DNA from: Prevotella sp. P2-180 | GTDB lineage: Bacteria; Bacteroidota; Bacteroidia; Bacteroidales; Bacteroidaceae | Assembly (NCBI RefSeq): GCF_002251435.1 | Contig: NZ_NPJI01000038.1 | Coordinates: forward strand, 1 to 64,000 | Length of the DNA: 64,000 nt | Direction of reading: 5' to 3' | Shown here: positions 25,400 through 35,872 of the stretch, piece by piece | Position numbering within the stretch: position 1 is the first letter of the stretch | How the letters are laid out: each line of letters opens with the position of its first letter | Notes under the pieces: generated by a model | Told to the model about the DNA's origin: nothing | Seen by the model: only the letters and a program-made list of their open reading frames with translations | The model's database searches: none | Made by a program: the position numbers and the translations under genes

Positions 25400-28171
25400 T
25401 TAATAATTCAGATATTTCTTACCATTAATGATATACAGGCCACCTTTTGCCATTTTTGATACTCTACGACCTTGTAAATCAACAATTACATCTTCCTTAT
25501 TCTTATCAATCAAGACATCATCGATGCCGGAAACGTATGTGTTATCAATATCTATTCTAATTCTGTATAAAGCGTTGACCCTACATTGAGAAGGAGATAC
25601 AGATGTCTTGTCTTCAAGGTACTTCCTGAAGTTGGCATCTCCGAAAGTTCCCTTTTCAAACACTACTGCATAAAGTCCCTTAGCTAAACTTCCTTCAACT
25701 ATTGGCGTTTCAAGTGCTAAACGATAAGCCGGGGTTTCTGGCATTTCTTCTATTACGTAGGGAACAAACTTGCCTTTGTAGAGCTTCTTGTTGACATTAT
25801 CGTAATTAGAAATCCATACTTCTTTATTGGTGTCAACCGCAAGGTCGTTTTCACGTGAATATTGATAGATGATGATATTGTTCAGTTGAGAGTCTTTCTT
25901 TGGCTCAAGTATATCTCCGAAACCATAAATATTCACTGCACTATACGAATAGTCAAATCCACCATCGTCGCCGGAACCGCCACCGCCGTTTATTTCAAAG
26001 TTGTGACGTATCTCCATTATGTTCTGTATTTCGTCACCGACAGTGATTGTAAATGTTCCCTGTGGCAATACAACGATGTACTTGTCATCCGACAATCCAG
26101 CTAATGATATTGTGAACATATTGTCACTTGTCCTTGTCAAAGTGGCATAGCCTTTGTTTACGCCACTGTTGGTAATGAAATATGGCTTGACACTTTCCGA
26201 TACATCAACGAAAGATTCCTCAGGGAATGTCAAAGTCAGCACCTCGGTATTCTTCTTAACAAGGTCTGGACTAATGCTATAATTCACCTCTGCAGGCACG
26301 TCAATTTCGTTAATTGCAAATGCGTTTGTCATGTCTGCCTCGAAATATGAGGCATTGTATTCTGCTTGTGTGAGAACAGAAGCGGTGCTATGGTCTACAA
26401 GTGCGTATGCAGTCTTGTCTTCCTTGGACACTTTGTCCTTACCCAAACCGCCGTAAAGCGTTACAAGTCCAAGCATGTCCTTAGCTTCCTTACCTTCTAC
26501 GATAAACTTCTGAAGCATAAGGTTGTTGACTGTAGAACTATATTCGTCTGTAATATTCCTCTCCGATGTCCCGGCATACCTTGAGTCAGATGCAAGTACA
26601 TGGAGGTATTTGCCATTAACGGCAAACGTTGTCGTTCCGTCCTCGTTGGCAGTTGCCTTAAATGCTGTCGCCTTTGACGCATCAGTTGTAAGGGTAACAC
26701 TGCCATCGTTGTAAGTCAGCCACAACTTGCTGCCATTGGCGTTCACGCTCGAAATCTGATAATATTTCTTGCTTACAGGTTTTGCTATATTTGGTTCCTT
26801 GTAGAATGCGTCAATCGCAGATGCAAGGGCTTCGTCTGTCGGAACTTCCTCTGATTCTGTCAAGGCTTTAAGAGATGCGCGCGAGCTGCTTTCTTCTGTA
26901 GGATAGCCAATGCCAATTAATGCGAGCAAGGACTTTGCTACCTTCATTGTCTCACTTTCCTCAGGCTGAGGGTCAGGTTCCGGTTCTGGATCAGGCTCTG
27001 GCTCGTCAGTTTCAGAGGTTACAATATATGTTATATTGTATTCTTCGTTATGTCTCTCATAATCCGTACCATACAGTGCATTGGAGATAGCACCTTCTTT
27101 GATTTTCAGTGTATATGTACCTTCTTCAGTAATGTCTGAGCTTGTGCCATTAATAGTGAGATTCACCTTGTTTTCATCTGAAGTAAGCTTAAGTGTTCTA
27201 TGAGGTTCGCCGTCTTTGAACAATACGATGATTGCATCCTCATTCACATGACCTATAATATCGGGAAATACGAGAGAGATAGTATTTGGTATCATCTTCA
27301 CCTTACCAATGGCTGGGATTGCTTCTGTATAGTTGAAGGTGTTTCTTGGCTCAACAACTTTGAAACTATACGTTAATTCCGCGTTTTGGTAGCCGTCGTT
27401 GCTTGCAAATGCCCTGGCAGGAATAGTCAGAAGCAAATCGCAATCCTTTGTGATTGGCTTGGATAGTGAAACTACAATATTTGAGTTTGTCTTGCTTACG
27501 GAAACATTACCGGCACTTGTACCATCCGAATATGTAAGTGTTATACCAGAAGTATTGACAATATTCATTTCACGGTCAAACGTCAATCTGAAAGATTCAA
27601 ATGAAGGGACAGTTTGACCGTTGTAGATACTTGTTGATATTGGTGTCAGCACATCCGATGGAGTTGTGTAATATACATACAACTGAGGGATCTGTGCCAT
27701 AGCAAAATTGTTGTAGAACGAGACTTTGCCAATGTTGTTGTCGCCGTTCTTTGTCCACAACTTTCCGTCTGAGGAATCGAATTTGCCTGTATTGTCGTTA
27801 ACCGGGAGACCTAATTCACCCATTATGGTTCCAGCAGCAAATCTTATTGAATCCAAAACAGAATTATTCTGGGCACTTATTGTCATTGTAGTTGTAGTGA
27901 ATACACGCAAATAATAAGATGTAACGCCCTCAGTAATGATTGTAGCAATGCCGGCAGAGCCACGCAAGGATCCACCATCAAATGAAAGTTTGATGTTTTT
28001 CTCCGTAAAAGTCTTGCTGGTCACAGGTTCAACCTGACCATTTGTCTCAAGCGGTGTTATTGCCGGATTTAGCTCTAAAGGCTTGGTGAAATCAAAAACA
28101 GCACATTCATGTTTCTGTGCAAACATCTGGCACGAGAAAAGAACAGACAATAGCAAAATAAGATTCTTCAT
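25400..28171 (-). CDS. Large secreted surface protein with Ig-like domains and C-terminal sorting-type tail
   Basis: A 923-residue protein with a signal peptide (to MFAQ), several Ig-like or bacterial fibronectin-type segments (TLTYSDGTSAGNVSVSKT, YTFKVVEPRNTFNY), a Pro/Glu/Asp linker (EPDPEPEPDPQPEES), a middle alpha/beta part, another Ig-like part with a Gly-rich spacer, and an ending VIVDLQGRRVSKMAKGGLYIINGKK. That tail is the usual Prevotella/Bacteroides C-terminal domain seen on many secreted proteins and related to T9SS sorting domains. Function unknown; an adhesin or structural role is a guess. Confidence 0.72.
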   Translation of the reverse strand: MKNLILLLSVLFSCQMFAQKHECAVFDFTKPLELNPAITPLETNGQVEPVTSKTFTEKNIKLSFDGGSLRGSAGIATIITEGVTSYYLRVFTTTTMTISAQNNSVLDSIRFAAGTIMGELGLPVNDNTGKFDSSDGKLWTKNGDNNIGKVSFYNNFAMAQIPQLYVYYTTPSDVLTPISTSIYNGQTVPSFESFRLTFDREMNIVNTSGITLTYSDGTSAGNVSVSKTNSNIVVSLSKPITKDCDLLLTIPARAFASNDGYQNAELTYSFKVVEPRNTFNYTEAIPAIGKVKMIPNTISLVFPDIIGHVNEDAIIVLFKDGEPHRTLKLTSDENKVNLTINGTSSDITEEGTYTLKIKEGAISNALYGTDYERHNEEYNITYIVTSETDEPEPDPEPEPDPQPEESETMKVAKSLLALIGIGYPTEESSSRASLKALTESEEVPTDEALASAIDAFYKEPNIAKPVSKKYYQISSVNANGSKLWLTYNDGSVTLTTDASKATAFKATANEDGTTTFAVNGKYLHVLASDSRYAGTSERNITDEYSSTVNNLMLQKFIVEGKEAKDMLGLVTLYGGLGKDKVSKEDKTAYALVDHSTASVLTQAEYNASYFEADMTNAFAINEIDVPAEVNYSISPDLVKKNTEVLTLTFPEESFVDVSESVKPYFITNSGVNKGYATLTRTSDNMFTISLAGLSDDKYIVVLPQGTFTITVGDEIQNIMEIRHNFEINGGGGSGDDGGFDYSYSAVNIYGFGDILEPKKDSQLNNIIIYQYSRENDLAVDTNKEVWISNYDNVNKKLYKGKFVPYVIEEMPETPAYRLALETPIVEGSLAKGLYAVVFEKGTFGDANFRKYLEDKTSVSPSQCRVNALYRIRIDIDNTYVSGIDDVLIDKNKEDVIVDLQGRRVSKMAKGGLYIINGKKYLNY

Positions 28172-28183
28172 ATAATATATTGT

Positions 28184-28687
28184 TTATTTTATGGTTCTGT
28201 CAATTTCATCAGCAGCTGTCTTGACACATAACTTCCATTCACCATCAATTTTTACCGGATTAAACATGAAATGTGTTTTTGCAGGTTTGCTGTTTCCTAC
28301 CTGCTCTGCTGTGGCAAATACTATTTCATACTTAACATCGTTGCAACCTTCCAAGGAAAATGTGAAATAGTTCCTCTTATATTCTAATACGGGGAACATC
28401 GTGAACATACGCTTATATCGTTTTGCTGTTGCTTCAGTAAGGGGCTTCACCTCTTTTGTTGAGTCTGTATATTCAAACAGAGACAAAAGGACATTGTCTA
28501 TCTCCTTACGCTTAAGTTTCTCCATTGCGTCATCACAAAGTTTGAGCATCGTAACGGTATCCTCAGAAGTAAGAGTACTGCGAAATTCCTCGATTTGCTG
28601 CTGACGGCTCTTTTTCTTGCCACTGGTGCATGATGCAATGGTGGCAAAAGAAATAACTAAAAGGAAAAGAAATAAAATGTTTCTCAT
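28184..28687 (-). CDS. Small lipoprotein of unknown function
   Basis: A 167-residue lipoprotein with lipobox IASC (Cys20). The rest is a mixed alpha/beta domain of the size and shape of NTF2/DUF4878-like lipoproteins (EDTVTMLKLCDDAMEKLKRKEIDNVL...; FMFNPVKIDGEWKLCVKT). No catalytic motif seen. It lies 12 bp upstream of the 923-residue protein gene and is likely in the same transcript. Confidence 0.7.
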   Translation of the reverse strand: MRNILFLFLLVISFATIASCTSGKKKSRQQQIEEFRSTLTSEDTVTMLKLCDDAMEKLKRKEIDNVLLSLFEYTDSTKEVKPLTEATAKRYKRMFTMFPVLEYKRNYFTFSLEGCNDVKYEIVFATAEQVGNSKPAKTHFMFNPVKIDGEWKLCVKTAADEIDRTIK

Positions 28688-28715
28688 TTTTTATATACTT
28701 TAGTTTACTCAAAAA

Positions 28716-28747
28716 GAGGGTGTGCCGCTCTGTTAGGCACACCCTCT
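28716..28747 (-). terminator. Terminator of the 1313-residue lipoprotein gene
   Basis: AGAGGGTGTGCC and GGCACACCCTCT form a 12-bp stem; on the minus strand it is followed by TTTTTG. It lies 26 bp after the stop codon at 28773. Confidence 0.88.
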
Positions 28748-28772
28748 AATTAGAGCTTATTTACATGATAAT

Positions 28773-31700
28773 TTAGTTACCAAGTGTTGTGTTAATCTTC
28801 AGATTCAATGAAGTCCAGTAGTAACCCCATGCATAGTCAATACGCATTGGTATTCTTACTCTAAACTCTGTTACATTGTCACCATTGTTCTCATAGCAGA
28901 TAACACCATATCTGTACTTGCCAGGAAGTGTTGTCATGTCAGCTACAAGCTGGCTGTTCTTATCTGAACTGTTATACTTTCTGCAATTGAAGTTGTATGT
29001 CTGCAACCATGTAGCTTCGTCGAAGTCCTGAGAGTTAATTACATAATTGCCATCAACGTCTGCGAGATTGCCATCATCCTCACGGCTTGAAACATTATAC
29101 CAAGGATAACCATATTCGTTAGTTGTAATTGTACCATCCTGATACAGAGCATACAGTCTTGCCATTGTAGTGATAGAGCTTAACTTCTGCCATGTTCCAG
29201 TGTGCATATCGGTATATACGTGAGCTGGGTTGAGGTCAAGAGTGATGGCCTTTACGTCATAGTAACCCCAGAACCACTGCTGGTCACCGTTCATATATCC
29301 TGCAGCCTCACCACGCCAGTCATACAACTCATCCTTCAAGTAGTCGATTACGAAAATCTCTGTCTTGTTGGTGCGAGCATCAATTGTATGCTCAGCGAAT
29401 GTCTTGTCGAAGTTAACTGGACGCTCCCAGCTTACAGTGAACTTGTGCTCGTTAACGATTTCAGCAATGTGATGAGTGTCACCACATTCATCAGTACAAT
29501 TGCGGTATGATACTACACTTACAAATGCACGCATCTGCTTGTCGATATTTACACGATTAGCTGCATAACCGATTGCATTCAGTACACGCTTGCACTCTTT
29601 ATTGTTATTTAGTGTAATCTCACCAGTAGTCTGGTCGAGTGTAGCGATTTCAATTGGCGCACCATTATTGATACGAACATACAGTTTGTCATTAGCAAAA
29701 GCACCACGGTCGGCATCAACTGCACAAGAATTCAGTATACTATTAAGTGTTGCATCAGCATACTGATGAGAATCTGTAACAAATGCACAGAAGAGCTTGT
29801 CGTATGTAGTTGCATTTGGATTACCCTTAGCTGTCAACTCAAATGTTGTGTTAACCTTGGTGTCAGTTGTTGGGTTGTACTCCTGAGCATTAACAGTCTT
29901 TGTTTCTGGATCGAAGTAGTACTTTGTTCCGTTGTTTACAAAGAAGCTGTTTTTGTTTTGATACTGAACATAGTTCTGAACCAGTGTAGATGGTACATTA
30001 CGTCTGAATTGAGTCATTACAGAGTTGTTGATAGGCTCCTTAGCATCAAATACGATAGCATCCCATCCTGTAGTTGAACCATCAAGACCAAACCAATAGT
30101 TGTCATTCTTTACGGCAAATGTTGCTTCACCATTAGGCTGACGTGTGATAACAGCTGTCATCTTAATAAAGATGTTCAGATAAGCTGCCTCGATGTTAGT
30201 ACGGTTGAAGCATATCCAACGTGTTACTGTTGTAGTCTGACCAGGAGCAAGACCTTCTGTAAGTCTTTCAAGTTCGTTCTCGTCGAGATACCACGTGAAC
30301 CTATGGTTTGTTGTACCCTGTGTATCATGGAAGTATTCTACCCAGCCTAACTGTGTTGCAGGAACCTGTGGGAGACCACGACCTGGAGCCTGATCATATA
30401 CGTTCAAATAATAGCCCTGATTTCCATTAGCATCCAGGAATGGAGCAGCTGGCAGCCAAGTCCTTGGCGTAGAAGATCTGAGATCTGCAGCATAATGAGC
30501 ATCAAAATACTCTTTAGTCATATTGTTAAGGCCTGTTGTCAATACATACTCATTGAACATAGCCCAGTTTGTATCAAAGACTGACATTGAACCGCAGAGA
30601 TCCCATGTCTTGCTCTGCTCAGGATATTTAATCTCGTGGTTTGGCTCCAAGTCACGGCAAATGTGAATAAGGATGTAACCATCGAGAAGAACGTTTCCAG
30701 CTTCATCCTTAACGAGAACCTGCATCAAAGGCATACGGTCGATAGAAGTTTCTGACTGACCAGCCCAGTTACCCTCGTTATCTACGTTCTGAGCGATAAT
30801 CTGACCATTATCCCTGTTAACGAACTTAACATAGTGGCCATCGCGTGTTACGTTACCATCGATAGAGTAGTCAACAATGTTGAACTCATAGTGGAGACCC
30901 CACTGACGCATTTCAGCGTCAGTCATCACGCCGAGAGAAGTCTTGCGTGTCTGATAGTTCTCACGTACGATGTGGATAGCCATGTAATCCTTAAGTGTAA
31001 TACCTGTTGCACTGTTCCAAAGAAGCTCGAGAGCAGCACCATCAGGATCAGAAAGAGCCTCCTGTGGAGAATCCCAAACATGGATACGCTTGTTACACTC
31101 AGGTGTACCTACCGTACCAATATTGGTTCCATTCGGTGTCCATATACAACCTTTCTCGTCACCCCAGTCAACATTGTTTCTTGTTGAGGTTGCTACTCTT
31201 TCCTTGTATTCAGGTGCTTTCTTCCATACCAGACCTTCGAGATAGTAAAGAGTAGGCATTACAAGTGCATAATCAGATGTAACTATTGCCTCTTCATTGT
31301 TGTCAGCAATTGTCTTTGCCTGAAGTGCAATTACATTGTCCTTGTTCTTGTCTGTTGTACCTGCTAAGTCACCAGCCCAGTCTGTATAAGCAGAGGAATT
31401 AGCACCACCATTGATGGTAAGGTCTGTTGGATAACGACGGAGATAGTCTGGTCGCTTAACTTCCAAACCTGCAGTCAAAATACCATTTGAGTTGTTAAAC
31501 AACATGGTTCCATCAACATACTTCTCAGGTGAAACAACTTGAAGCTGACTTGCAGTTGCGCGAGTATTCATGTAAACAACGTCTGGCTCGAGTACTGAAT
31601 AACCTGTAATATCACTGTATACAGTATTTGAATTAGACGGGTTCAGATGATAGTCTACGCCAATTCTTGCACCAATATATATATGGCTTGCCTTTCCATT

Positions 31701-32714
31701 GTCAGACTGACCACCATAAATCTTATTGGTAATTGCAACAAGCTGAGGCTGATTTGCATTGTAGTCTGGTATATAGTTCTGATTCAGAGCATAACCAGCA
31801 TCAGAAGTACAAACAATAGGATGACCATTTACAATCTGTCCTTGAGTACATTTCCATGCGTCAACATACTTGCCAGCCAGTCTTGGGCTTGCAGTAAGAG
31901 GAATCTGCCATGCAGCTGTTGGATAAGCCTCTTTCTGGAGAGTAGTGTCGCTAAGGATTGGATACTCAATTGTCTCGATACCGTCAAGATAGAGCTTTGG
32001 TATGAATACCATGCTACGCAGATTGCCTGACAATGAGATTGAGATAGGAGCAGATGAACCCTGAACTCCATAGAGAACGAGGTTGTCGCCAGTCATAAGG
32101 GCAGAAACTACTACCTGTGGCTGCTGGTTGTTACCATTGCCAATGAGAGTCTCGATGCTTACCTTCTTACCGGTAGCAACACCATCCTTATACTCGATAA
32201 GTTCGAGAAGGTCATCGCTGAGTACCCAAACGTGAGCTGTGATGATTGCATCCTCACCGTCTGCGCCTGGAACTCCAGGATCGCCCTGGTCACCCTTATC
32301 ACCTTTGTCGCCCTTGTCACCCTTAGGACCTTGAGCAGCCATACCAGTATCCTTACCATCGATGAACCAGTTGCCATTGTCGCCTATGGTAATTACGCTA
32401 CCGTCCTTACCATCCTTGCCATCAGCACCATTGGCACCATTGGCACCATTGGCACCATCCTTACCGTTGGTAATGTTGAACGAATTGCCATTACTCAATG
32501 TAACCTTAACACCATTGGTGATAGGGTCAACACCTGTAATGACACTACCTGATTGGATTAACTTCTGAATCTCTGCAATAGCCTTCGAGTTTGCGTCAAT
32601 TTTGGTCTGCAAGTTCTGGATGTCGTCATCGTAGTCCTTACAAGACACAAAAGTGCTAGTCGAAGAAGCTACAAGAGCTCCAAAAAGCAACGCACTAAAA
32701 AGTTTTCTTTTCAT
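28773..32714 (-). CDS. Giant collagen-like surface lipoprotein (DUF4988/PL29-N type)
   Basis: A 1313-residue lipoprotein: lipobox FVSC (Cys26), coiled coil (IQNLQTKIDANSKAIAEIQKLIQ), a DUF4988-like strand pair, two collagen-like tracts (GANGANGANGADGKDGKDG and GPKGDKGDKGDKGDQGDPG), then about 1150 residues of mostly beta structure without a family I recognise, rich in Asn, Thr and Tyr. No catalytic motif seen. The strong promoter, long leader and own terminator suggest a highly expressed single gene. An abundant surface-layer or fibre protein is a reasonable guess only. Confidence 0.75.
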   Translation of the reverse strand: MKRKLFSALLFGALVASSTSTFVSCKDYDDDIQNLQTKIDANSKAIAEIQKLIQSGSVITGVDPITNGVKVTLSNGNSFNITNGKDGANGANGANGADGKDGKDGSVITIGDNGNWFIDGKDTGMAAQGPKGDKGDKGDKGDQGDPGVPGADGEDAIITAHVWVLSDDLLELIEYKDGVATGKKVSIETLIGNGNNQQPQVVVSALMTGDNLVLYGVQGSSAPISISLSGNLRSMVFIPKLYLDGIETIEYPILSDTTLQKEAYPTAAWQIPLTASPRLAGKYVDAWKCTQGQIVNGHPIVCTSDAGYALNQNYIPDYNANQPQLVAITNKIYGGQSDNGKASHIYIGARIGVDYHLNPSNSNTVYSDITGYSVLEPDVVYMNTRATASQLQVVSPEKYVDGTMLFNNSNGILTAGLEVKRPDYLRRYPTDLTINGGANSSAYTDWAGDLAGTTDKNKDNVIALQAKTIADNNEEAIVTSDYALVMPTLYYLEGLVWKKAPEYKERVATSTRNNVDWGDEKGCIWTPNGTNIGTVGTPECNKRIHVWDSPQEALSDPDGAALELLWNSATGITLKDYMAIHIVRENYQTRKTSLGVMTDAEMRQWGLHYEFNIVDYSIDGNVTRDGHYVKFVNRDNGQIIAQNVDNEGNWAGQSETSIDRMPLMQVLVKDEAGNVLLDGYILIHICRDLEPNHEIKYPEQSKTWDLCGSMSVFDTNWAMFNEYVLTTGLNNMTKEYFDAHYAADLRSSTPRTWLPAAPFLDANGNQGYYLNVYDQAPGRGLPQVPATQLGWVEYFHDTQGTTNHRFTWYLDENELERLTEGLAPGQTTTVTRWICFNRTNIEAAYLNIFIKMTAVITRQPNGEATFAVKNDNYWFGLDGSTTGWDAIVFDAKEPINNSVMTQFRRNVPSTLVQNYVQYQNKNSFFVNNGTKYYFDPETKTVNAQEYNPTTDTKVNTTFELTAKGNPNATTYDKLFCAFVTDSHQYADATLNSILNSCAVDADRGAFANDKLYVRINNGAPIEIATLDQTTGEITLNNNKECKRVLNAIGYAANRVNIDKQMRAFVSVVSYRNCTDECGDTHHIAEIVNEHKFTVSWERPVNFDKTFAEHTIDARTNKTEIFVIDYLKDELYDWRGEAAGYMNGDQQWFWGYYDVKAITLDLNPAHVYTDMHTGTWQKLSSITTMARLYALYQDGTITTNEYGYPWYNVSSREDDGNLADVDGNYVINSQDFDEATWLQTYNFNCRKYNSSDKNSQLVADMTTLPGKYRYGVICYENNGDNVTEFRVRIPMRIDYAWGYYWTSLNLKINTTLGN

Positions 32715-32815
32715 ACGATAAATATTAAATTAATTAAAAATTTGTATAGTTACAAGCTAAAGTATTCCCTCAAATGCTTTTTCTGTATCTCTTGCGGTGA
32801 GATGCATTTTCGGTG

Positions 32816-32847
32816 CAAATATAGACATAAATCTCAAATCTTGCAAA
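32816..32847 (-). promoter_or_regulatory. Promoter of the giant lipoprotein gene
   Basis: Minus strand: TTTG (plus 32844-32847), 20 bp, TATATTTG (plus 32816-32823). The leader is about 95 nt long. Confidence 0.65.
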
Positions 32848-32953
32848 TAAATCGAAAGTTTTTTTCTGTTTTTATTGAAAAAAATATCGTAGCAAGCCTA
32901 TTTTGGCCTTTTTTACTGCTTATTTAACGAGATTTTAGCCTTTTTTTGTATTT

Positions 32954-34348
32954 TCAGAACTCTGCCGTTTTCGGTGTTCTTGGGAACGGGATAACGTCAC
33001 GAATATTCTGCATTCCTGTTACGAAGAGAATGAGCCGCTCAAAGCCTAGTCCGAAGCCGCCATGTGGACATGTACCGAACTTTCTTGTATCGAGATACCA
33101 CCACATGTCTTTCATAGGGATGTTGCGACGTTCTATCTCTGACATGAGTTTGTCATAGTTCTCCTCACGGACTGAACCTCCGATGATCTCACCTATTTGC
33201 GGGAATAGCACGTCTGTACCCTGGACTGTGCGGTCGTCGTCGTTTATCTTCATGTAGAACGCCTTGATGTCCTTCGGGTAGTCGGTCATGATGACCGGTT
33301 TCTTGAAGTGCTCCTCGACGAGGTAGCGTTCGTGCTCTGAAGCGAGGTCCATTCCCCATGATACCGGGAACTCGAACTTGTGTCCATCCGCCACTGCCTG
33401 CTCAAGGATTTTTATTCCTTCGGTGTAAGGAAGACGAACAAACGACTCGTTGACTACTGAGTTAAGACGCTGAAGGAGGGTCTTGTCCACCATCTTGTTG
33501 AGGAAGGCGAGGTCGTCGGCACAGTTGTCGAGCGCCCACCTTACACAATATTTAATAAAGTCCTCTTCGAGATCCATGAGGTCGTTCAAGTCAATGAACG
33601 CTACTTCCGGTTCTATCATCCAGAACTCGGCGAGGTGACGCGGAGTGTTTGAGTTCTCGGCACGGAAGGTGGGGCCAAAGGTGTATATGGCTCCGAGTGC
33701 CGTTGCTCCAAGTTCTCCTTCAAGCTGTCCACTCACGGTGAGAGACGTCTGCTTTCCGAAGAAGTCGTCGTCGTAGATAATCTTACCGTCTTCCCCTTTT
33801 TTCAGATCGTAAAGGTTTTTGGTTGTCACTTGGAACATCTGTCCTGCTCCCTCGCAGTCGGATGCCGTAATGATGGGTGTGTGAAAGTAGCAGAACCCAT
33901 GGTCGTGGAAATACTTGTGAATGGCAATAGACATGTTGTGTCTGATGCGCATCACACAGCCAAACGTGTTTGTGCGCAGACGCAGGTGGGCGTACTGTCG
34001 CATGTACTCGAATGTCTGTCCTTTCTTTTGCATGGGATAGTCGGAAGGACATGCTCCTAAAAGCTTCACCTCTTTGCACTGGAGCTCCACAGCCTGTCCA
34101 GAGGCGGGACTCTCGACCAGGAGGCCTGTGGCGGAGATGCAGGAACCTGTTGTGATCTGCTTCAGGAGTTCTGCATCGAATGAAGATGGGTCAACGACTA
34201 CTTGAATGTTGTTTATCGTCGAACCATCGTTCAGTGCAATGAAGTCAACGGCTTTTGACGAGCGGTGGGTCCTTACCCAACCTGCCACGGTCACTTCCTG
34301 ATTCTGAGCCTTCAGTTTCAGGGCGTCGACAATTCTAGTTCTTTTCAT
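32954..34348 (-). CDS. asnS: Asparagine--tRNA ligase
   Basis: A 464-residue class IIb aminoacyl-tRNA synthetase. N-terminal OB-fold anticodon-binding domain ([25 protein letters not shown]), then the catalytic domain with motif 2 ([25 protein letters not shown]) and motif 3 ([13 protein letters not shown]). The ending (RTPKTAEF) is normal for AsnS. It charges tRNA-Asn. A separate gene from its neighbours, with a 48-bp gap to the pseudouridine synthase upstream. Confidence 0.96.
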   Translation of the reverse strand: MKRTRIVDALKLKAQNQEVTVAGWVRTHRSSKAVDFIALNDGSTINNIQVVVDPSSFDAELLKQITTGSCISATGLLVESPASGQAVELQCKEVKLLGACPSDYPMQKKGQTFEYMRQYAHLRLRTNTFGCVMRIRHNMSIAIHKYFHDHGFCYFHTPIITASDCEGAGQMFQVTTKNLYDLKKGEDGKIIYDDDFFGKQTSLTVSGQLEGELGATALGAIYTFGPTFRAENSNTPRHLAEFWMIEPEVAFIDLNDLMDLEEDFIKYCVRWALDNCADDLAFLNKMVDKTLLQRLNSVVNESFVRLPYTEGIKILEQAVADGHKFEFPVSWGMDLASEHERYLVEEHFKKPVIMTDYPKDIKAFYMKINDDDRTVQGTDVLFPQIGEIIGGSVREENYDKLMSEIERRNIPMKDMWWYLDTRKFGTCPHGGFGLGFERLILFVTGMQNIRDVIPFPRTPKTAEF

Positions 34349-34395
34349 ACCTTTAATATAATAGATATTGTGTCAAAGTGTAGGTTTCCCTAGTA

Positions 34396-35823
34396 TTATT
34401 CGTAGGCACCCATGCGCAGGCGGTCTACCTCTTCCTCTGTGAGGTATCTCCAGTCGCCACGACGAAGGTTCTTCTTTGTCAGTCCGGCAAACTGTACGCG
34501 GTCGAGCTTGGTAACCTTATAGCCGAGAGACTCGAATATACGTCTAACAATACGGTTCTTGCCGCTGTGAATCTCTATGCCTACCTGCTTCTTGTCTATA
34601 GGGTCAGCATACTCACATGCGTCGGCCTTGATTTCTCCATCTTCGAGTGTGATTCCATCACGTATTGACTGAATGTCATGAGCTGTGACGTTCTTGTCGA
34701 GGTAGACGTGATAAATCTTCTTCTTGAGGAACTTTGGATGTGTGAGCTTTGATGCCATGTCTCCGTCGTTGGTGAGGAGAAGCACTCCGGTTGTATTTCT
34801 GTCTAGACGACCAACAGGATATATGCGCTCCTTGCAGCAGTTTTTCACAAGGTCCATAACAGTCTTGCGCTGCTGTGGGTCGTCGGAAGTAGTGACATAG
34901 TCCTTTGGCTTGTTCAAGAGGACGTAAACCTTCTTTTCGAGGCTTACCGGCTGCTCGTGGAATTTCACCTCGTCGGTTCTCAGTACCTTTGTGCCGAGTT
35001 CAGTCACTACATTACCATTGACGGTTACGACACCTGCCTGTATATATTCGTCGGCTTCTCGTCTACTGCAAACACCTGCATTTGCAAGATACTTGTTAAG
35101 ACGAATCGGCTCGTTTGGATCGTAGTTCTCCTCCTTATATTCAATACGTTTCTTAAGGCTGTATTTTGCGTTTGGATCATATCCCGGAGTGTGTCTGCGA
35201 TATCCGCCCTGCTGAGGACGACCGTAACCGCCCTGCTGAGGACGACCATAACCACCCTGCTGAGGACGACCGTATCCGCCTTGCTGAGGACGACCGTAGC
35301 CAGCCTGCTGAGGACGACCGTATCCGCCCTGCTGAGGACGACCGTATCCACCTTGCTGAGGACGACCGTATCCACCTTGCTGAGGACGACCGTATCCACC
35401 TTGCTGAGGACGACCGTAACCGCCCTGCTGGGGACGGCCGTAGCCACCTTGCTGACCATATCCGCCCTGACCTTGTGAGCGACCATATCCGTTCTGTGAG
35501 CCATAACCGCCTTGCGGACGCTGTTGATAGCCGCCTTGCGGACGCTGATAACCTCCTTCTTGATTATTATAGCTGTTGCGTGGACGATAAGAAGAGCGCG
35601 GCTGTTGTGTTCCGCCCTGCAATGCAGCTCCAAAGCCTTCCGGTCTGAAGCCTTCTTCCTCGCCCTGCTGATTTGACTTGTACTGATTGCCAGCCCCTGT
35701 GTTGGCATAAGGGCGCGGCTGATTAATGCGTGGACGTGGAGAACGTCCTGCCTGAGGGCGGAAATTAGGCTGATAACCACCCTGTTGTGTCTCTTGTTCC
35801 TGTTTCTTTTCGTTTTCTTCCAT
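34396..35823 (-). CDS. rRNA pseudouridine synthase (RluB/RsuA type) with long Gly/Arg/Gln repeat arm
   Basis: A 475-residue protein. Residues 1-215 are low-complexity: Gln/Gly/Arg/Tyr-rich with about ten GGYGRPQQ octapeptides. The rest is a normal RluB-type enzyme: an S4 RNA-binding domain ([22 protein letters not shown]) and a catalytic domain with [17 protein letters not shown], whose Asp is the nucleophile, and [15 protein letters not shown]. It isomerises a uridine in 23S (RluB) or 16S (RsuA) rRNA; which one is not certain. Such basic disordered arms are common in Bacteroidetes members and may bind RNA. Confidence 0.88.
   Translation of the reverse strand: MEENEKKQEQETQQGGYQPNFRPQAGRSPRPRINQPRPYANTGAGNQYKSNQQGEEEGFRPEGFGAALQGGTQQPRSSYRPRNSYNNQEGGYQRPQGGYQQRPQGGYGSQNGYGRSQGQGGYGQQGGYGRPQQGGYGRPQQGGYGRPQQGGYGRPQQGGYGRPQQGGYGRPQQAGYGRPQQGGYGRPQQGGYGRPQQGGYGRPQQGGYRRHTPGYDPNAKYSLKKRIEYKEENYDPNEPIRLNKYLANAGVCSRREADEYIQAGVVTVNGNVVTELGTKVLRTDEVKFHEQPVSLEKKVYVLLNKPKDYVTTSDDPQQRKTVMDLVKNCCKERIYPVGRLDRNTTGVLLLTNDGDMASKLTHPKFLKKKIYHVYLDKNVTAHDIQSIRDGITLEDGEIKADACEYADPIDKKQVGIEIHSGKNRIVRRIFESLGYKVTKLDRVQFAGLTKKNLRRGDWRYLTEEEVDRLRMGAYE
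35197..35460. repeat. 24-bp coding tandem repeats (GGYGRPQQ arm)
   Basis: About ten copies of a 24-bp unit (GGACGACCGTATCC... on the plus strand), in frame within the pseudouridine synthase gene. Copies differ at a few third positions and one copy has Ala for Gly. Confidence 0.95.
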
Positions 35824-35872
35824 GATTATTGGATTTTTTAATTTACATTAGGGCCTCGCGGCCTATTGAATT

